Below, in pieces: positions 26,878-35,342 of a DNA stretch of 64,000 bases. Within the stretch, counting starts at the first letter, position 1, and each line of letters starts with the position of its first letter. Location: assembly GCA_964244115.1 (NCBI GenBank), contig CAXTHM010000007.1:13122-77121 (forward strand). The letters run 5' to 3'. The notes under the pieces are model-generated. The model worked only from the letters and a program-made list of their open reading frames with translations. It ran no database searches and was not told the DNA's origin. Source of the DNA: CADCWK01 sp964244115 (GTDB lineage Bacteria; Chloroflexota; Chloroflexia; Thermomicrobiales; UBA6265). The position numbers were made by a program, and so were the translations under genes.

Positions 26878-28881
26878 ATGAAGCGGATGACCAACAGCAC
26901 GTCCATCAGCGCCCTCGCGCAGCAGCTTGACGCCGAGCTGGTGCTGGCCTACCCGGCCGGCCCCGACGCGGACGCCGGCGGCAACGAGCAGACGGCGACC
27001 GCGATCCGGGACGCCTTCGGGCGCTTCGGCCGAGAGTCCGTCGTGGCCGGTATCTCGCTGGAAGACGCCATGGCCGCCAGCATCGACACCCTTCAGGGGT
27101 TGTTCGAACGGCTCGGCGGGAACATGGGCGACCCGACGACCATGCGCGCGGCGGGGATCGCCCGCGCCACCTCGGAGTCGCCGGCCGGGATGAACGGCAA
27201 CCCGCCGATGCCGACCCAGCTCTCCCGGCTGGCCGCGCTGCACCGCGTCAATCGGGCGATCACGGCCCACCTCGAACTGACCGACATGCTCGAGACGACC
27301 GTCCGGATCGTGACCGAGACGATGGTCAGCGACGGGTCGGCGGTCTTCCTCTATGACCAGGCGACGTCATCGCTGGCGCTGCGGGCCTCGGTCGGGCTCC
27401 ACCCGGCCTCGGTCGGCGCCTTCACGATCCGCCCCGGCGACGGCGTCACCGGGCGGGCCGCGTCGGAGCTCCAGCCCGTCGTCGCCGTCGCCGATGGCGG
27501 GAGTTCCGGTCTGCCGTCGGGGTCCAGCCTCGGCGACGGCATGTACGCGTCGCAACTGGCGGTACCCCTCATCCTTCACGGCAAGCAGGAACTCGTCGGC
27601 GTCCTGACGATCTTCAGCGTCACGCGGCGCCGGTTCGAGCCGGAGGAGATCACCTTCCTGCAGAGCGTCGCCAGCGAGCTCGCGATCAGCGTCGAGAACG
27701 GTCGGCTCTACGGGCAGACCGATGAGCGCCTCCGCAGGAAGGTCGAGGAGCTGGGGACGCTCCAGCGGGTCTCGCGGACCGTCGCCTCGTCGCTCGACCT
27801 CGGCGACGTCCTCCGGCTGATCGCGGAGCAGTCGGTCGTCCTGGTCGGGGCCGAGGCCGCCGCGATCTTCCGCGTCCGGCCGTCAGCGGGTGAGGACGAC
27901 AGCCCCGATACCCGGATCGAATACTTCGCCGGCGACCAGCGAACCGTCATCAACGACCGGCGCGATCTGCTCGTCCGCGAGGTCGTCGCCTCGGGCAGCG
28001 CCCAGACGATCGACATCGACTACGCCGACGGCCAGGGGACGCTGTTCTGTCTGCCGCTCCGATCCGCCCGGGAGATGTACGGCGCCCTCTGCATCCGGAT
28101 GAAACCGGACGTCGAGATCACCGAGGACCATCTCGGTCTCCTGCAGGCGTTCACCGACTCCGCCTCGCTGGCGATCGAGAACGCCCAGCTCTACCAGCAG
28201 GCCCGGCGCAGCCTCGACACCGTCTCCGCGCTGCTCCAGGAGATGCACCACCGCGTCCGGAACAACCTGCAGACGGTCGCGGCGCTGCTCTCGCTCCAGC
28301 TCCGGGCCAATGTCGACGCCCCCTGGTCCGGCATCATCCGGGAGGCGATCAGCCGCGTCCAGGCGATCGCGGGAGTCCACGATCTGCTGAGCGACGAGAA
28401 ACGCCTGAGCGGGACGACCGTCGACGTGATCGCCAAGCACGTCGCCGACGAGGCCCACGTCACGATGATCCCGCCCGGCCTGACGGTCGACTTCGAGGTG
28501 CTGCCCGGCAACGTGACCGTGCCGTCCCGGCAGGCCACGATCGTCGCGCTGATCATCAACGAGTTGATCACGAACGCCGTCAGCCACGGCTTCAAGGGCC
28601 GGACGACGGGCCGGGTCTCGATCCGGACCTGGAAACACGCCGGGTTCGTCACGCTGGAGGTCGCCAACAACGGCCGCAGCGTCCCGCGCAACTTCGAGCC
28701 TTCCCACAGCACCGGCCTCGGGATGCGCATCATCGGCCGGCTGGTCCAGAGCGACCTCCACGGCGAGTTCACCCTCGCCTCGCCCGGCGAGAGCGGCACC
28801 ATCGCCCGGGTCACCTTCCCACTGGTCGAGGAAGACGAACTCGAGGATATCCTCCACCCGGCCACGCGCCGTCAGACCTGA
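26878..28881 (+). CDS. GAF-domain sensor histidine kinase, HisKA_2 type
   Basis: A soluble 667-residue kinase with no membrane segment. An N-terminal region of unknown function (1-110) is followed by two GAF domains (about 115-275 and 290-445) joined by a helical linker. HisKA_2 has the phospho-acceptor in EMHHRVRNNLQTVAALLSLQ, and HATPase has INELITNAVSHGF and GLGMRIIGRLV. This kinase class often partners with ANTAR or single-domain regulators encoded elsewhere; no regulator is adjacent here. The ligand of the GAF domains is not predictable. Two ATGs (26878, 26887) are close; the first is used. The stop is followed by a hairpin at 28882. Confidence 0.92.
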   Translation: MKRMTNSTSISALAQQLDAELVLAYPAGPDADAGGNEQTATAIRDAFGRFGRESVVAGISLEDAMAASIDTLQGLFERLGGNMGDPTTMRAAGIARATSESPAGMNGNPPMPTQLSRLAALHRVNRAITAHLELTDMLETTVRIVTETMVSDGSAVFLYDQATSSLALRASVGLHPASVGAFTIRPGDGVTGRAASELQPVVAVADGGSSGLPSGSSLGDGMYASQLAVPLILHGKQELVGVLTIFSVTRRRFEPEEITFLQSVASELAISVENGRLYGQTDERLRRKVEELGTLQRVSRTVASSLDLGDVLRLIAEQSVVLVGAEAAAIFRVRPSAGEDDSPDTRIEYFAGDQRTVINDRRDLLVREVVASGSAQTIDIDYADGQGTLFCLPLRSAREMYGALCIRMKPDVEITEDHLGLLQAFTDSASLAIENAQLYQQARRSLDTVSALLQEMHHRVRNNLQTVAALLSLQLRANVDAPWSGIIREAISRVQAIAGVHDLLSDEKRLSGTTVDVIAKHVADEAHVTMIPPGLTVDFEVLPGNVTVPSRQATIVALIINELITNAVSHGFKGRTTGRVSIRTWKHAGFVTLEVANNGRSVPRNFEPSHSTGLGMRIIGRLVQSDLHGEFTLASPGESGTIARVTFPLVEEDELEDILHPATRRQT

Positions 28882-28905
28882 ACTCAAGCGTTGGATCGCT
28901 TGAGT
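28882..28905 (+). terminator. Hairpin after the GAF histidine kinase
   Basis: A 9-bp stem ACTCAAGCG/CGCTTGAGT with a 6-base loop starts at the base after the stop codon. There is no T-run, so termination strength is uncertain. Confidence 0.45.
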
Positions 28906-29023
28906 CGGGCAGCAGCGTTATAGGGCCGAAGCTTGCGAGCCAGGCGACCGCAGCGGCCATCGCTCCGCCGAGCGATAGCCCCTGCGGCACCGGCGGTTTT
29001 CAGGGTTGGAACCGTTGGTAGCT

Positions 29024-29122
29024 GAGCAGACCTCTCCCCTGCCCGGGGTGAACCTGCGTCGCTCACCCGCTGAAACGGCTCTCGCTGCGCTGCGGCTCTG
29101 TAAGTGCCCGGAGAGGGAAGCG
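29024..29122 (+). repeat. Dispersed intergenic repeat, copy B
   Basis: This copy matches copy A (about 949-1052) with GACCTCTCCC near its start and a core at 29061-29098 differing from 991-1028 at only two bases. It lies between the GAF kinase and the secreted-protein gene. It lacks the GGGTAAACGGTCGG head seen in copies A and C. The surrounding 28906-29420 holds no gene I can support, only this copy and the hairpin at 29156. Confidence 0.65.
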
Positions 29123-29155
29123 AATCGTTTACTCGAACGCCATCGACCGAACGAC

Positions 29156-29187
29156 GACCGCAGCCACCTTCACGGCTGCGGTCTCTT
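29156..29187 (+). terminator. Terminator-like hairpin in the 28.9-29.4 kb gap
   Basis: A 10-bp perfect stem (29156-29165 with 29174-29183) is followed by TCTT. With no gene ending nearby, it may terminate read-through from the kinase or an unannotated small transcript. Confidence 0.45.
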
Positions 29188-29420
29188 GCTGCCCGGAACA
29201 CCCTGTCGCGGGGCAGGAAATCGGGCTGCACCCGCCTCCGGACAACTGATGCGCAGACGTGCCCGCGAGTCAACCGAACCGTGGGGTACCATCGCGGAAA
29301 TTGGATAACGGGACGAATTAGCACCGAATCGACTTCGCCCGATGGGTCAGCTTGATCTGCGCTGAGGGTCATCGAGATCGGGTTGATTCGTCGGGTAACA
29401 AGGGAAGGGCCAGGAAGCGG

Positions 29421-31253
29421 ATGTCGAAGGCTCATCGGTTGACTGCTCACGTCGCGATCGTCGTGGTCCTGCTCACCGCCCTGCTGGGGTCGGCGCGGCC
29501 GGTCGTGCCCGTCGCCGCCCAGGTCGTTCCGCTGGGCGGCGCCACCGAAACCCAGCCGCTCACGGTAGCGCAGGGCGTCTCGACGCTGCCCGATGCCGAT
29601 CTCGCGTGGCGGGTGGTTCGCTCCGAGGGCGCCCCGCGCGAGGATCAGCAGCCGACCGACACGGACCGGGGCTTCGTCGTCGCTGGTTCGGAGACGATGC
29701 TCGTTAGCGACCTCGACACGTCGGAACAGAGCCTGCTTGACAGCGGCGAGGCGGCCTGGATCGCCGGCGGCACGCAGCAGCAGCGGGCGTCTCTGGGAGA
29801 CGACGCCGTGACCTACACCGAGATCAGCCTCGTCTCGGGGGATGACGCCGACGAGGCTGGCGATGGCGACCTGATCCTGGCTGGTGGCGCGTTCGACGCT
29901 CCCAATGGGTCCCGCGAGATCATCCTCCGGGAGGCGACACTGGGGCCGGACCAGACGTTCGCCGTCGACGTCGCCGATGGCGAATCGGTCGTCTTCGTCG
30001 CCGGCGGGATGGTCGCGGTCTCGACCGGCGGCGATCTCGCGACCGGCGACGCCCAGTCGTACGATGACGACATCACGCTCACGAACGAGTCCGACGAGCC
30101 GGCCCGGGTGATGGTCGGCTCGATCGGAGCGGTCGTGCCGCCCCTGCCGACGTTCACCGGGTCGGCCACGCTCCAGGTGCGTGCCTGCCCGGACGGCTCG
30201 ACCGGCTCATCCTTCACCCCGAGCACCTGCACGCCGGTCGATGCCGGCGACGGATTCTCGGTCAGCCTGCTCGACGCCGCCTACACCCCGGTCGCGACCA
30301 GTGACGACTTCGCCGACGGCGAGCAGACCTGGGACGACCTCGAGTTCGGCGTCTACCCGTGGGGCGCCCCGACCCTTCCCCTGCCCTACGTCGGTACGCT
30401 CTGGACCGATACCGACTCCGTCCCGCTCGACGTCGCCCAGGCCGAGATCAGCGCCGAGACACCGGACGTGACGACGATCCTCTACGTCTTCCCGGTGACG
30501 ACCGGCTCCATCACCGTCACGATCGCGAACTGTCCGGCCGGCGTCACCCCGGATACGCTCGCCGACGCGACCTGCGACGAGCCCGTCGGCACGTCAAGCA
30601 GCGTGACGCTGACGACGCCCGACGATCAGACGCTGGACGCCAGCGATGCCTCGTCGGGCGGTGGAACGTATCGGTTCGACGGCCTGCCGGTCGCCAATGG
30701 TGACGGCGATCTCTACGTCGTCGACCAGCCGAACCTGCCGAGCGGCTACGTCAGCTATCTCATCGTCAGCGGCGGCTCTGGGGAGGTCGATGCCCCCGCC
30801 GGGATCGCACTGACCTCGGCCGACTCGGTCGTCGACGTGACTATCTTCAATTTCCGGGCGGAGCGCGCGGCCAGCGCTCGGCCGAGCCCGTCGTCCTCAT
30901 CCGGAAGTGGCCAGGGCAGCATCACGCTCCAGGTGATCGGCTGTCCGCCGGGCGTCGCCCGCGGGCAGAGCGGCTCGTACGGCCAGTGCACGACGCTCGT
31001 CGGCGGCGCATCGGCCATCGTGGTCACGCCGTCCGGGGCATCGTTGACCGGTGGCGGTCCCGGCGGGGTCTATGTCTTCAGCGGCCTGACGTACGGCATC
31101 TACTCGCTTGGCCTGACCGGACTGCCCGCCGGCTACTTCGGGGCCGTCGCGCCCGGGTACGACACGTCGGGCGCCAGTTCCGCCCGGGTCAACGTATCGG
31201 TCTCGGCCGACAACAGTGACCCGGTGGTGACGGTCTACGTCTTCCAGTCGTGA
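29421..31253 (+). CDS. Secreted protein with three Cys-paired beta modules
   Basis: Exported protein of 610 residues. A Sec signal peptide (hydrophobic VAIVVVLLTALLG, cleavage near VAAQ) leads into a Thr/Asp/Gly-rich domain with a cupin-like beta pattern (about 40-235). Three related modules start near residues 246, 362 and 499. Each opens with a strand then CPxG and has a second Cys 12-20 residues later. These six Cys are the only ones I see, suggesting one disulfide per module. Each module ends in a strand like VDVTIFNF or VTVYVFQS, similar to prealbumin/SpaA-like surface folds. AGGAAG precedes the ATG at 29421. There is no anchor motif; a Ser-rich linker precedes module 3. Function is unknown. 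Confidence 0.75.
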   Translation: MSKAHRLTAHVAIVVVLLTALLGSARPVVPVAAQVVPLGGATETQPLTVAQGVSTLPDADLAWRVVRSEGAPREDQQPTDTDRGFVVAGSETMLVSDLDTSEQSLLDSGEAAWIAGGTQQQRASLGDDAVTYTEISLVSGDDADEAGDGDLILAGGAFDAPNGSREIILREATLGPDQTFAVDVADGESVVFVAGGMVAVSTGGDLATGDAQSYDDDITLTNESDEPARVMVGSIGAVVPPLPTFTGSATLQVRACPDGSTGSSFTPSTCTPVDAGDGFSVSLLDAAYTPVATSDDFADGEQTWDDLEFGVYPWGAPTLPLPYVGTLWTDTDSVPLDVAQAEISAETPDVTTILYVFPVTTGSITVTIANCPAGVTPDTLADATCDEPVGTSSSVTLTTPDDQTLDASDASSGGGTYRFDGLPVANGDGDLYVVDQPNLPSGYVSYLIVSGGSGEVDAPAGIALTSADSVVDVTIFNFRAERAASARPSPSSSSGSGQGSITLQVIGCPPGVARGQSGSYGQCTTLVGGASAIVVTPSGASLTGGGPGGVYVFSGLTYGIYSLGLTGLPAGYFGAVAPGYDTSGASSARVNVSVSADNSDPVVTVYVFQS

Positions 31254-31260
31254 AACGCCA

Positions 31261-31306
31261 GACCGACACCGGGGCCAGACCGATCGGTCTGGCCCCGGTG
31301 TCGGTC
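31261..31306. terminator. 46-bp perfect palindrome, bidirectional terminator
   Basis: The two 23-base halves are exact reverse complements with no spacer, centred on CCGATCGG. It sits between convergent stops at 31253 and 31345 and parallels the palindrome at 5045-5088. Confidence 0.75.
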
Positions 31307-31344
31307 GCGGTCATCCCGGTCCGACGGGCAACGGGATCGGAGGA

Positions 31345-31671
31345 TCAGCGATCCTCGTAGACGATCGCCGTGCCCGACGCCGCGACCATCAGCATGCTGC
31401 CGTTGTTGCCGACGGCCTCGAAGTCGAGATCAACCCCGATGACGGCGTTGGCCCCGAACGACTCGGCCTGCGCGACCATCTCGCTGATGGCGACCTCCTT
31501 CGCCTTGTTCAGCTCCTGCTCATAGGACCCCGACCGGCCGCCGACGATGTCGCGCAGCCCGGCGAAGAGGTCCTTGGCGATGTTGATCCCCATGATGGCC
31601 TCGCCGCTGACCAGCCCCAGGTACCGTACGATCCGTCGCCCTTCGAGTGTCGAGGTGGTCGTTACCAACAT
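31345..31671 (-). CDS. YbjQ family (DUF74) protein
   Basis: A 108-residue protein of the YbjQ/UPF0145 family. Features are TTTSTLEGRRIVRYLGLVSGEAIMG at the start, a central SYEQELNKAKEVAISEMVAQAESFGANAVIGVDLDFE and an MLMVAASGTAIVY ending. The family forms pentamers and is sometimes called heavy-metal binding, but function is not settled. GGAGG lies nine bases before the ATG. It is convergent with the secreted protein gene. Confidence 0.93.
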   Translation of the reverse strand: MLVTTTSTLEGRRIVRYLGLVSGEAIMGINIAKDLFAGLRDIVGGRSGSYEQELNKAKEVAISEMVAQAESFGANAVIGVDLDFEAVGNNGSMLMVAASGTAIVYEDR

Positions 31672-31777
31672 CGCGTCATTCCTCCCTATAGGTCGATCGG
31701 TAGGGTTTCAGCGCATCCATCGGGAGAGCGCCGCGTCGATCCGGTCGGTCCGGCCGGTCCATAGCGACGCCCCGATC

Positions 31778-32593
31778 CTAGAACGGATTGGCCTCGTCGA
31801 AGAACCGGGTCTCCACGCCGAAGCGGCGCTTCAGCCAGCCGCCGAGCGCCTGGATGCCGTAGCGTTCGCTCCGGTGGTGGCCCATCACGACCAGCGTCAC
31901 GCCGGCCTCGAGGGCGAGGTTCCAGGACCAGACCTCGCCCTCGCCGCAGAGGTACGCGTCCAGGCCGAGGCCGATGATCTCGTAGATTTCCCGCGTCGCG
32001 CCACCCGAGACGATCCCGATCGTCCGGATACCGTCCGGCTTCCCCGGCACGACGATCGGCTCCCCACCGAACGCCCCCGCCACCCGGTGACCCAGCGCCT
32101 CCGCCGTCATCGGCCGGGCTGCCTCGGCCCGGAGACCGATCCGCGCCGCCGTCCCCGGCCAGGCACCGAGGTCGCAGGCGACGACCGTCAGACCCAGGCG
32201 CCGGGCCAGCTCGACGTTGTTGCCGATCTCGGCGTGCGCGTCGAGCGGGAGATGGTAGGCGGCCAGGCTCAGACCGCGCGAGCGGAGCAGGTCGGCCCGG
32301 CGGAGGTCCCAGGGGCGAGCGGCATCGGTCGCCGCATCGTAGCCCGGCCGGGTGGTGCCCCAGAACATCCCGTGATGGCAGAGGAGGAGCTGCGCACCCC
32401 AGTCCGCCGCGGCCTCGATCACACCGACCGTCGTGCTGACCGCCAGCGCGACCCGCCGGACATCGATCTCGATGTCGTCTGGTCGGCCACGGACCTGCAA
32501 CCCGGTCGGGGCGAGGTCGGGGATGCGCCACGGGTCGACGAAGGCGGTCGTTTCCCCGACCAGGTGCTCGAGTGTGACGGGTCCGTTCGGCAT
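31778..32593 (-). CDS. NIF3-like dinuclear metal centre protein
   Basis: A 271-residue member of the NIF3/YbgI (DUF34) family, which forms hexameric rings with a two-metal site; its physiological reaction is debated. Metal-ligand motifs are present: LLLCHHGMFW near residue 75, a YHLPLDAHAEIGNNVELA segment near residue 112 and VMGHHRSERYG near the C-terminus. The family's PII-like insertion is absent. GGGAG precedes the ATG. About 100 bases separate it from the downstream YbjQ gene; I see nothing in between. Confidence 0.92.
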   Translation of the reverse strand: MPNGPVTLEHLVGETTAFVDPWRIPDLAPTGLQVRGRPDDIEIDVRRVALAVSTTVGVIEAAADWGAQLLLCHHGMFWGTTRPGYDAATDAARPWDLRRADLLRSRGLSLAAYHLPLDAHAEIGNNVELARRLGLTVVACDLGAWPGTAARIGLRAEAARPMTAEALGHRVAGAFGGEPIVVPGKPDGIRTIGIVSGGATREIYEIIGLGLDAYLCGEGEVWSWNLALEAGVTLVVMGHHRSERYGIQALGGWLKRRFGVETRFFDEANPF

Positions 32594-32798
32594 CGATCGT
32601 CTCCCGTGTCCGGGTCAGGTCGCGCGGAAGATCATACCGCGGATCGCCGCCTGGGCAGACCGGGGTCGTCGCGGGCGATAGGGCGGCGATCCGGGCTGGT
32701 TGCGCTAAGATGCGGCGATGGGTCGCCCCGGCGACGACGGATCGATCCCGCGGCGGCGTCGTCCCGACGGTCGTCCGGGCTACCAGAGAGAGACCTCG

Positions 32799-34312
32799 AT
32801 GCAGATCACGTTCCAGCCGACACACCCCGGCACCCTCGCGGTCGATGCGCTGATCGTCCCGATCACGAGCGGCGCCGACGGTGCGGCGCCGACCAGCACC
32901 CTCCTTCAGGAACTCGACGGCCAACTCGATGGCGTCCTCGCGGGGCTGCTCGCGGATGCCCGATTCAGTGGCGCGACGGGACGGCCGCTGGTCGTCGCCA
33001 CGCTCGGCCGGCTGCCGGCCCGACGGCTGATCCTGACGGGCATCGGCAAGGGGGACAGCGACGAGTCGCTCCGGCTCGGCTACGCCGCCGCCGCCGGCGC
33101 CGCCCGGACGGCCGGCGCCCTGAGCATCGCGGTCGCCCTGCCGGACGGCAACGCCACGGCGGCGGCCGCCACGGCGGCGATCGAGGCGTCCTGCCTCTCC
33201 CTCTACCGGTTCACGACCTACTACGGCACGGCCCACACCGGACCGGACGCCGCCGACCCCGAGACGATCACCGTCGCCGATCCGACCCTCGATCCGGCCA
33301 CGGGCCAGGCCGCGCTCGATTTGGCCGCCGCGATCGTGACCGGGACGACGCTGGCCCGTGATCTCGTCAACGAGCCCGCCAACGTCCTCGATCCCGGCTC
33401 GATGGCGGTCCGGGCCGCTCAGGTGGCCGAGGCGTCCGGGCTGGAGTACATCGAGATCGGCGTGCCGCAACTGGAGGAACTCGGCGCCGGCGCGATCCTC
33501 GCCGTCGGCCGCGGCAGCCGGTCGGAGCCACGGCTCATCCACCTGATCTACCGGCCGGCGGCCGACATCGCCTCCGGTCGCCGGATCGGGATCGTGGGCA
33601 AGACGATCACCTTCGATACCGGCGGCTACTCGATCAAGACCGGCGAGGGGATGCTCGACATGAAGATCGACATGGCGGGCGGTGCCGCCGTGCTCGGGAC
33701 GATGTCGGCGCTTGCGGCGATCGGCTGTCCGCATGAGGTCCACGGCGTCATCTGCGCCGCCGAGAACATGATCTCCGGCGACGCCTTCCGGCCCGGCGAC
33801 GTGTTGACCGCGATGAACGGGGTCACGATCGAGATCCTCTCGACCGACGCCGAGGGGCGACTCGTGCTGGCCGACGGGCTGGTCTACACCTCACGTCAGG
33901 GCGTCGAGGAGATGATCGACCTCGCGACCCTGACCGGTGCGGCCGTCGTCGCGCTCGGCAACGCGACGGCGGCGGTCTTCTCCTCCGACGACGCGCTCTG
34001 GGACCGGATCAGCGCGGCCGGGAAGTCCACGGGCGAGGACCTCTGGCGGATGCCGCTGACCCCATCCATGAACGAGCAGATCCGGGGCGACATCGCCGAC
34101 ATCAAGAACACGGGCGGTCGGCCCGGCGGCGCGATCTCGGCGGCCCTGTTCCTCGAGCGATTCCGGGAAGGGCTGCCCTGGGCGCACCTCGACATCGCCG
34201 GGCCGGCCTTCACCAAGAGCGCCGCCAGCTACCTCCCCAAGGGCGCGACGNNNNNNNNNNGGGCTTCGGCGTCCGGACCCTGCTCACCTACCTGGCACCG
34301 TCCGCCCTGTAG
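32799..34312 (+). CDS. pepA: Leucyl aminopeptidase (M17), interrupted by an assembly gap
   Basis: A dizinc cytosolic aminopeptidase releasing N-terminal residues from peptides. After a poorly conserved N-domain the catalytic domain shows VGKTITFDTGGYSIK, DMKIDMAGGAAVLG, AAENMISGDAFRPGDV and the signature STDAEGRLVLADGLVY. The chain runs to YLPKGAT before the N run at 34251. The tail GFGVRTLLTYLAP then resumes in another frame and ends at 34312. In homologues ATGFGVR is contiguous, so the true join is probably a one-base overlap (both sides have G). The ATG at 32799 gives the canonical start. A -10-like TAAGAT lies at 32706-32711. Confidence 0.92.
34251..34260. other. Assembly gap (10 N) inside pepA
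   Basis: The flanks read A-T and G-F-G-V-R in frames that 10 bases cannot reconcile. The pepA family is contiguous here, so the Ns probably mark an unmerged contig overlap. Confidence 0.85.
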
Positions 34313-34731
34313 GGTGCGGCTCCACGGGAGCCGGAGGCCGCCCGTCCGGGGATGATGGCGAGCGCGAGCCGGAGGGTGGTCTGGCTGGGACCATCAACCG
34401 GCTCGCGTGAAGGGATGGGGGAGCGTCTGGCCGGCCAGAGTCAACCGGCCAGACGTATAGGGAGATGGGAGGTGAGGGTGTCGGCCCGTTGCCGGCGCCG
34501 ACGGGCCATCACCGGTGGCTGGCCGGATGATCGCCCCTCATGGCTCCTGGAACCAGCATATGCCGCACCTGTCCCACGGATATCGTCGATCTGTGACGGA
34601 TCCATCGCGACCGTGCTCCGGGTGATCGCCTCGACTATTAACCATCATGGTGGCCGGGCTTCTGCGATCTCCATGTCGGGAGTGATCGGTCAGCCTGGAG
34701 CCGACCATCATCCAGAAGGAGGAGCGCCGAG
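34313..34731. other. Intergenic region after pepA
   Basis: About 420 bases with one clear element, the hairpin at 34424-34455. A 127-codon frame (34352-34735) lacks a recognisable family and a ribosome site and is not called. Confidence 0.5.
34424..34455 (+). terminator. Terminator-like hairpin after pepA
   Basis: An 11-bp stem (34424-34434 with 34445-34455, CGTCTGGCCGG/CCGGCCAGACG) has a 10-base loop. The following TATAGGG offers only a weak U-tract. Confidence 0.5.
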
Positions 34732-35247
34732 ATGAACGACTCGATCGAACGTGACGCCTTCCGAGAGGATCGCCTTCCCGACGTCCGTCCGGCGCGAGCG
34801 GACGTCGACTACACCCGATTCATCGTGTCCGATCCGGAACGCGCCGGGGAGCCGCGGACGCCGGCGCCGGCGCTGGTCGATGAGCCCGCCTGGTGGGAGA
34901 TCGACGAGGCGGCGCCGCTGCCTGATGTTCGCCGGTGGCGGGCCGGGAGCATCATCGACAGCCATCTGCCCCTGCTGCTCAGGACCGCCCTGAACTCGAC
35001 GACTCAACGCCAGGGCGGATGGGCCGCGAGCCGATCGGTAACGGGCGACCTCGACGCGATCCTCGGCGGGAGCCGATATGGGTCCGAGGATGCCGTTCCC
35101 GTCTGGACCGATGCCGACACGATCCGCGAGCGAACGTCGTGGAAGGACGAGTCCTCAACCGATGGCGGGGGGCGACGCCAGAAACGGGGCAAACGGAATC
35201 GCCAGGACCGCCCGAGCGATCGCCACCGGAGCCAGGGCTCGCGGTAG
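34732..35247 (+). CDS. Hypothetical orphan protein
   Basis: A 171-residue protein I do not recognise. AAGGAGGAG stands eight bases before the ATG, one of the strongest ribosome sites in the window, which supports a real gene. The N-terminal half is acidic and holds WWEIDEAAPLPDVRRWRAG, while the C-terminus is very basic (GGRRQKRGKRNRQ). There is no signal peptide or membrane segment. A short hydrophobic stretch, HLPLLLRTAL, lies mid-protein. Its charge split suggests a nucleic-acid or partner-binding adaptor, but that is speculative. It is convergent with the LuxR-type regulator over repeat copy C. Confidence 0.6.
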   Translation: MNDSIERDAFREDRLPDVRPARADVDYTRFIVSDPERAGEPRTPAPALVDEPAWWEIDEAAPLPDVRRWRAGSIIDSHLPLLLRTALNSTTQRQGGWAASRSVTGDLDAILGGSRYGSEDAVPVWTDADTIRERTSWKDESSTDGGGRRQKRGKRNRQDRPSDRHRSQGSR

Positions 35248-35275
35248 ACCCCTCGGCGGCGGAACCGGAGCGGGG

Positions 35276-35300
35276 CTGGGGGAGCGGTATGCTCCCCCAG
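35276..35300. terminator. Hairpin inside repeat copy C
   Basis: CTGGGGGAGC pairs perfectly with GCTCCCCCAG around a GGTAT loop. It is placed to end both convergent transcripts, but no U-tract is present on either strand. Confidence 0.5.
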
Positions 35301-35342
35301 GGAGGGGTCACGCGTGCACCGACCGTTTACCCGAATTCGGTA
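35276..35342 (-). repeat. Dispersed intergenic repeat, copy C
   Basis: Read on the minus strand it begins GAATTCGGGTAAACGGTCGGTG, matching 905-926 except for one base, and continues with GGGGGAGCATA where copy A has GGCGGAGCATA. It lies between two convergent genes, 29 bases past the stop at 35247 and ending at the stop at 35343. It contains the hairpin at 35276-35300. Confidence 0.65.

Noticed and set aside
34352..34735. 127-codon plus-strand frame
   Set aside because: Crosses a terminator-like hairpin and has no ribosome site or recognisable domain.
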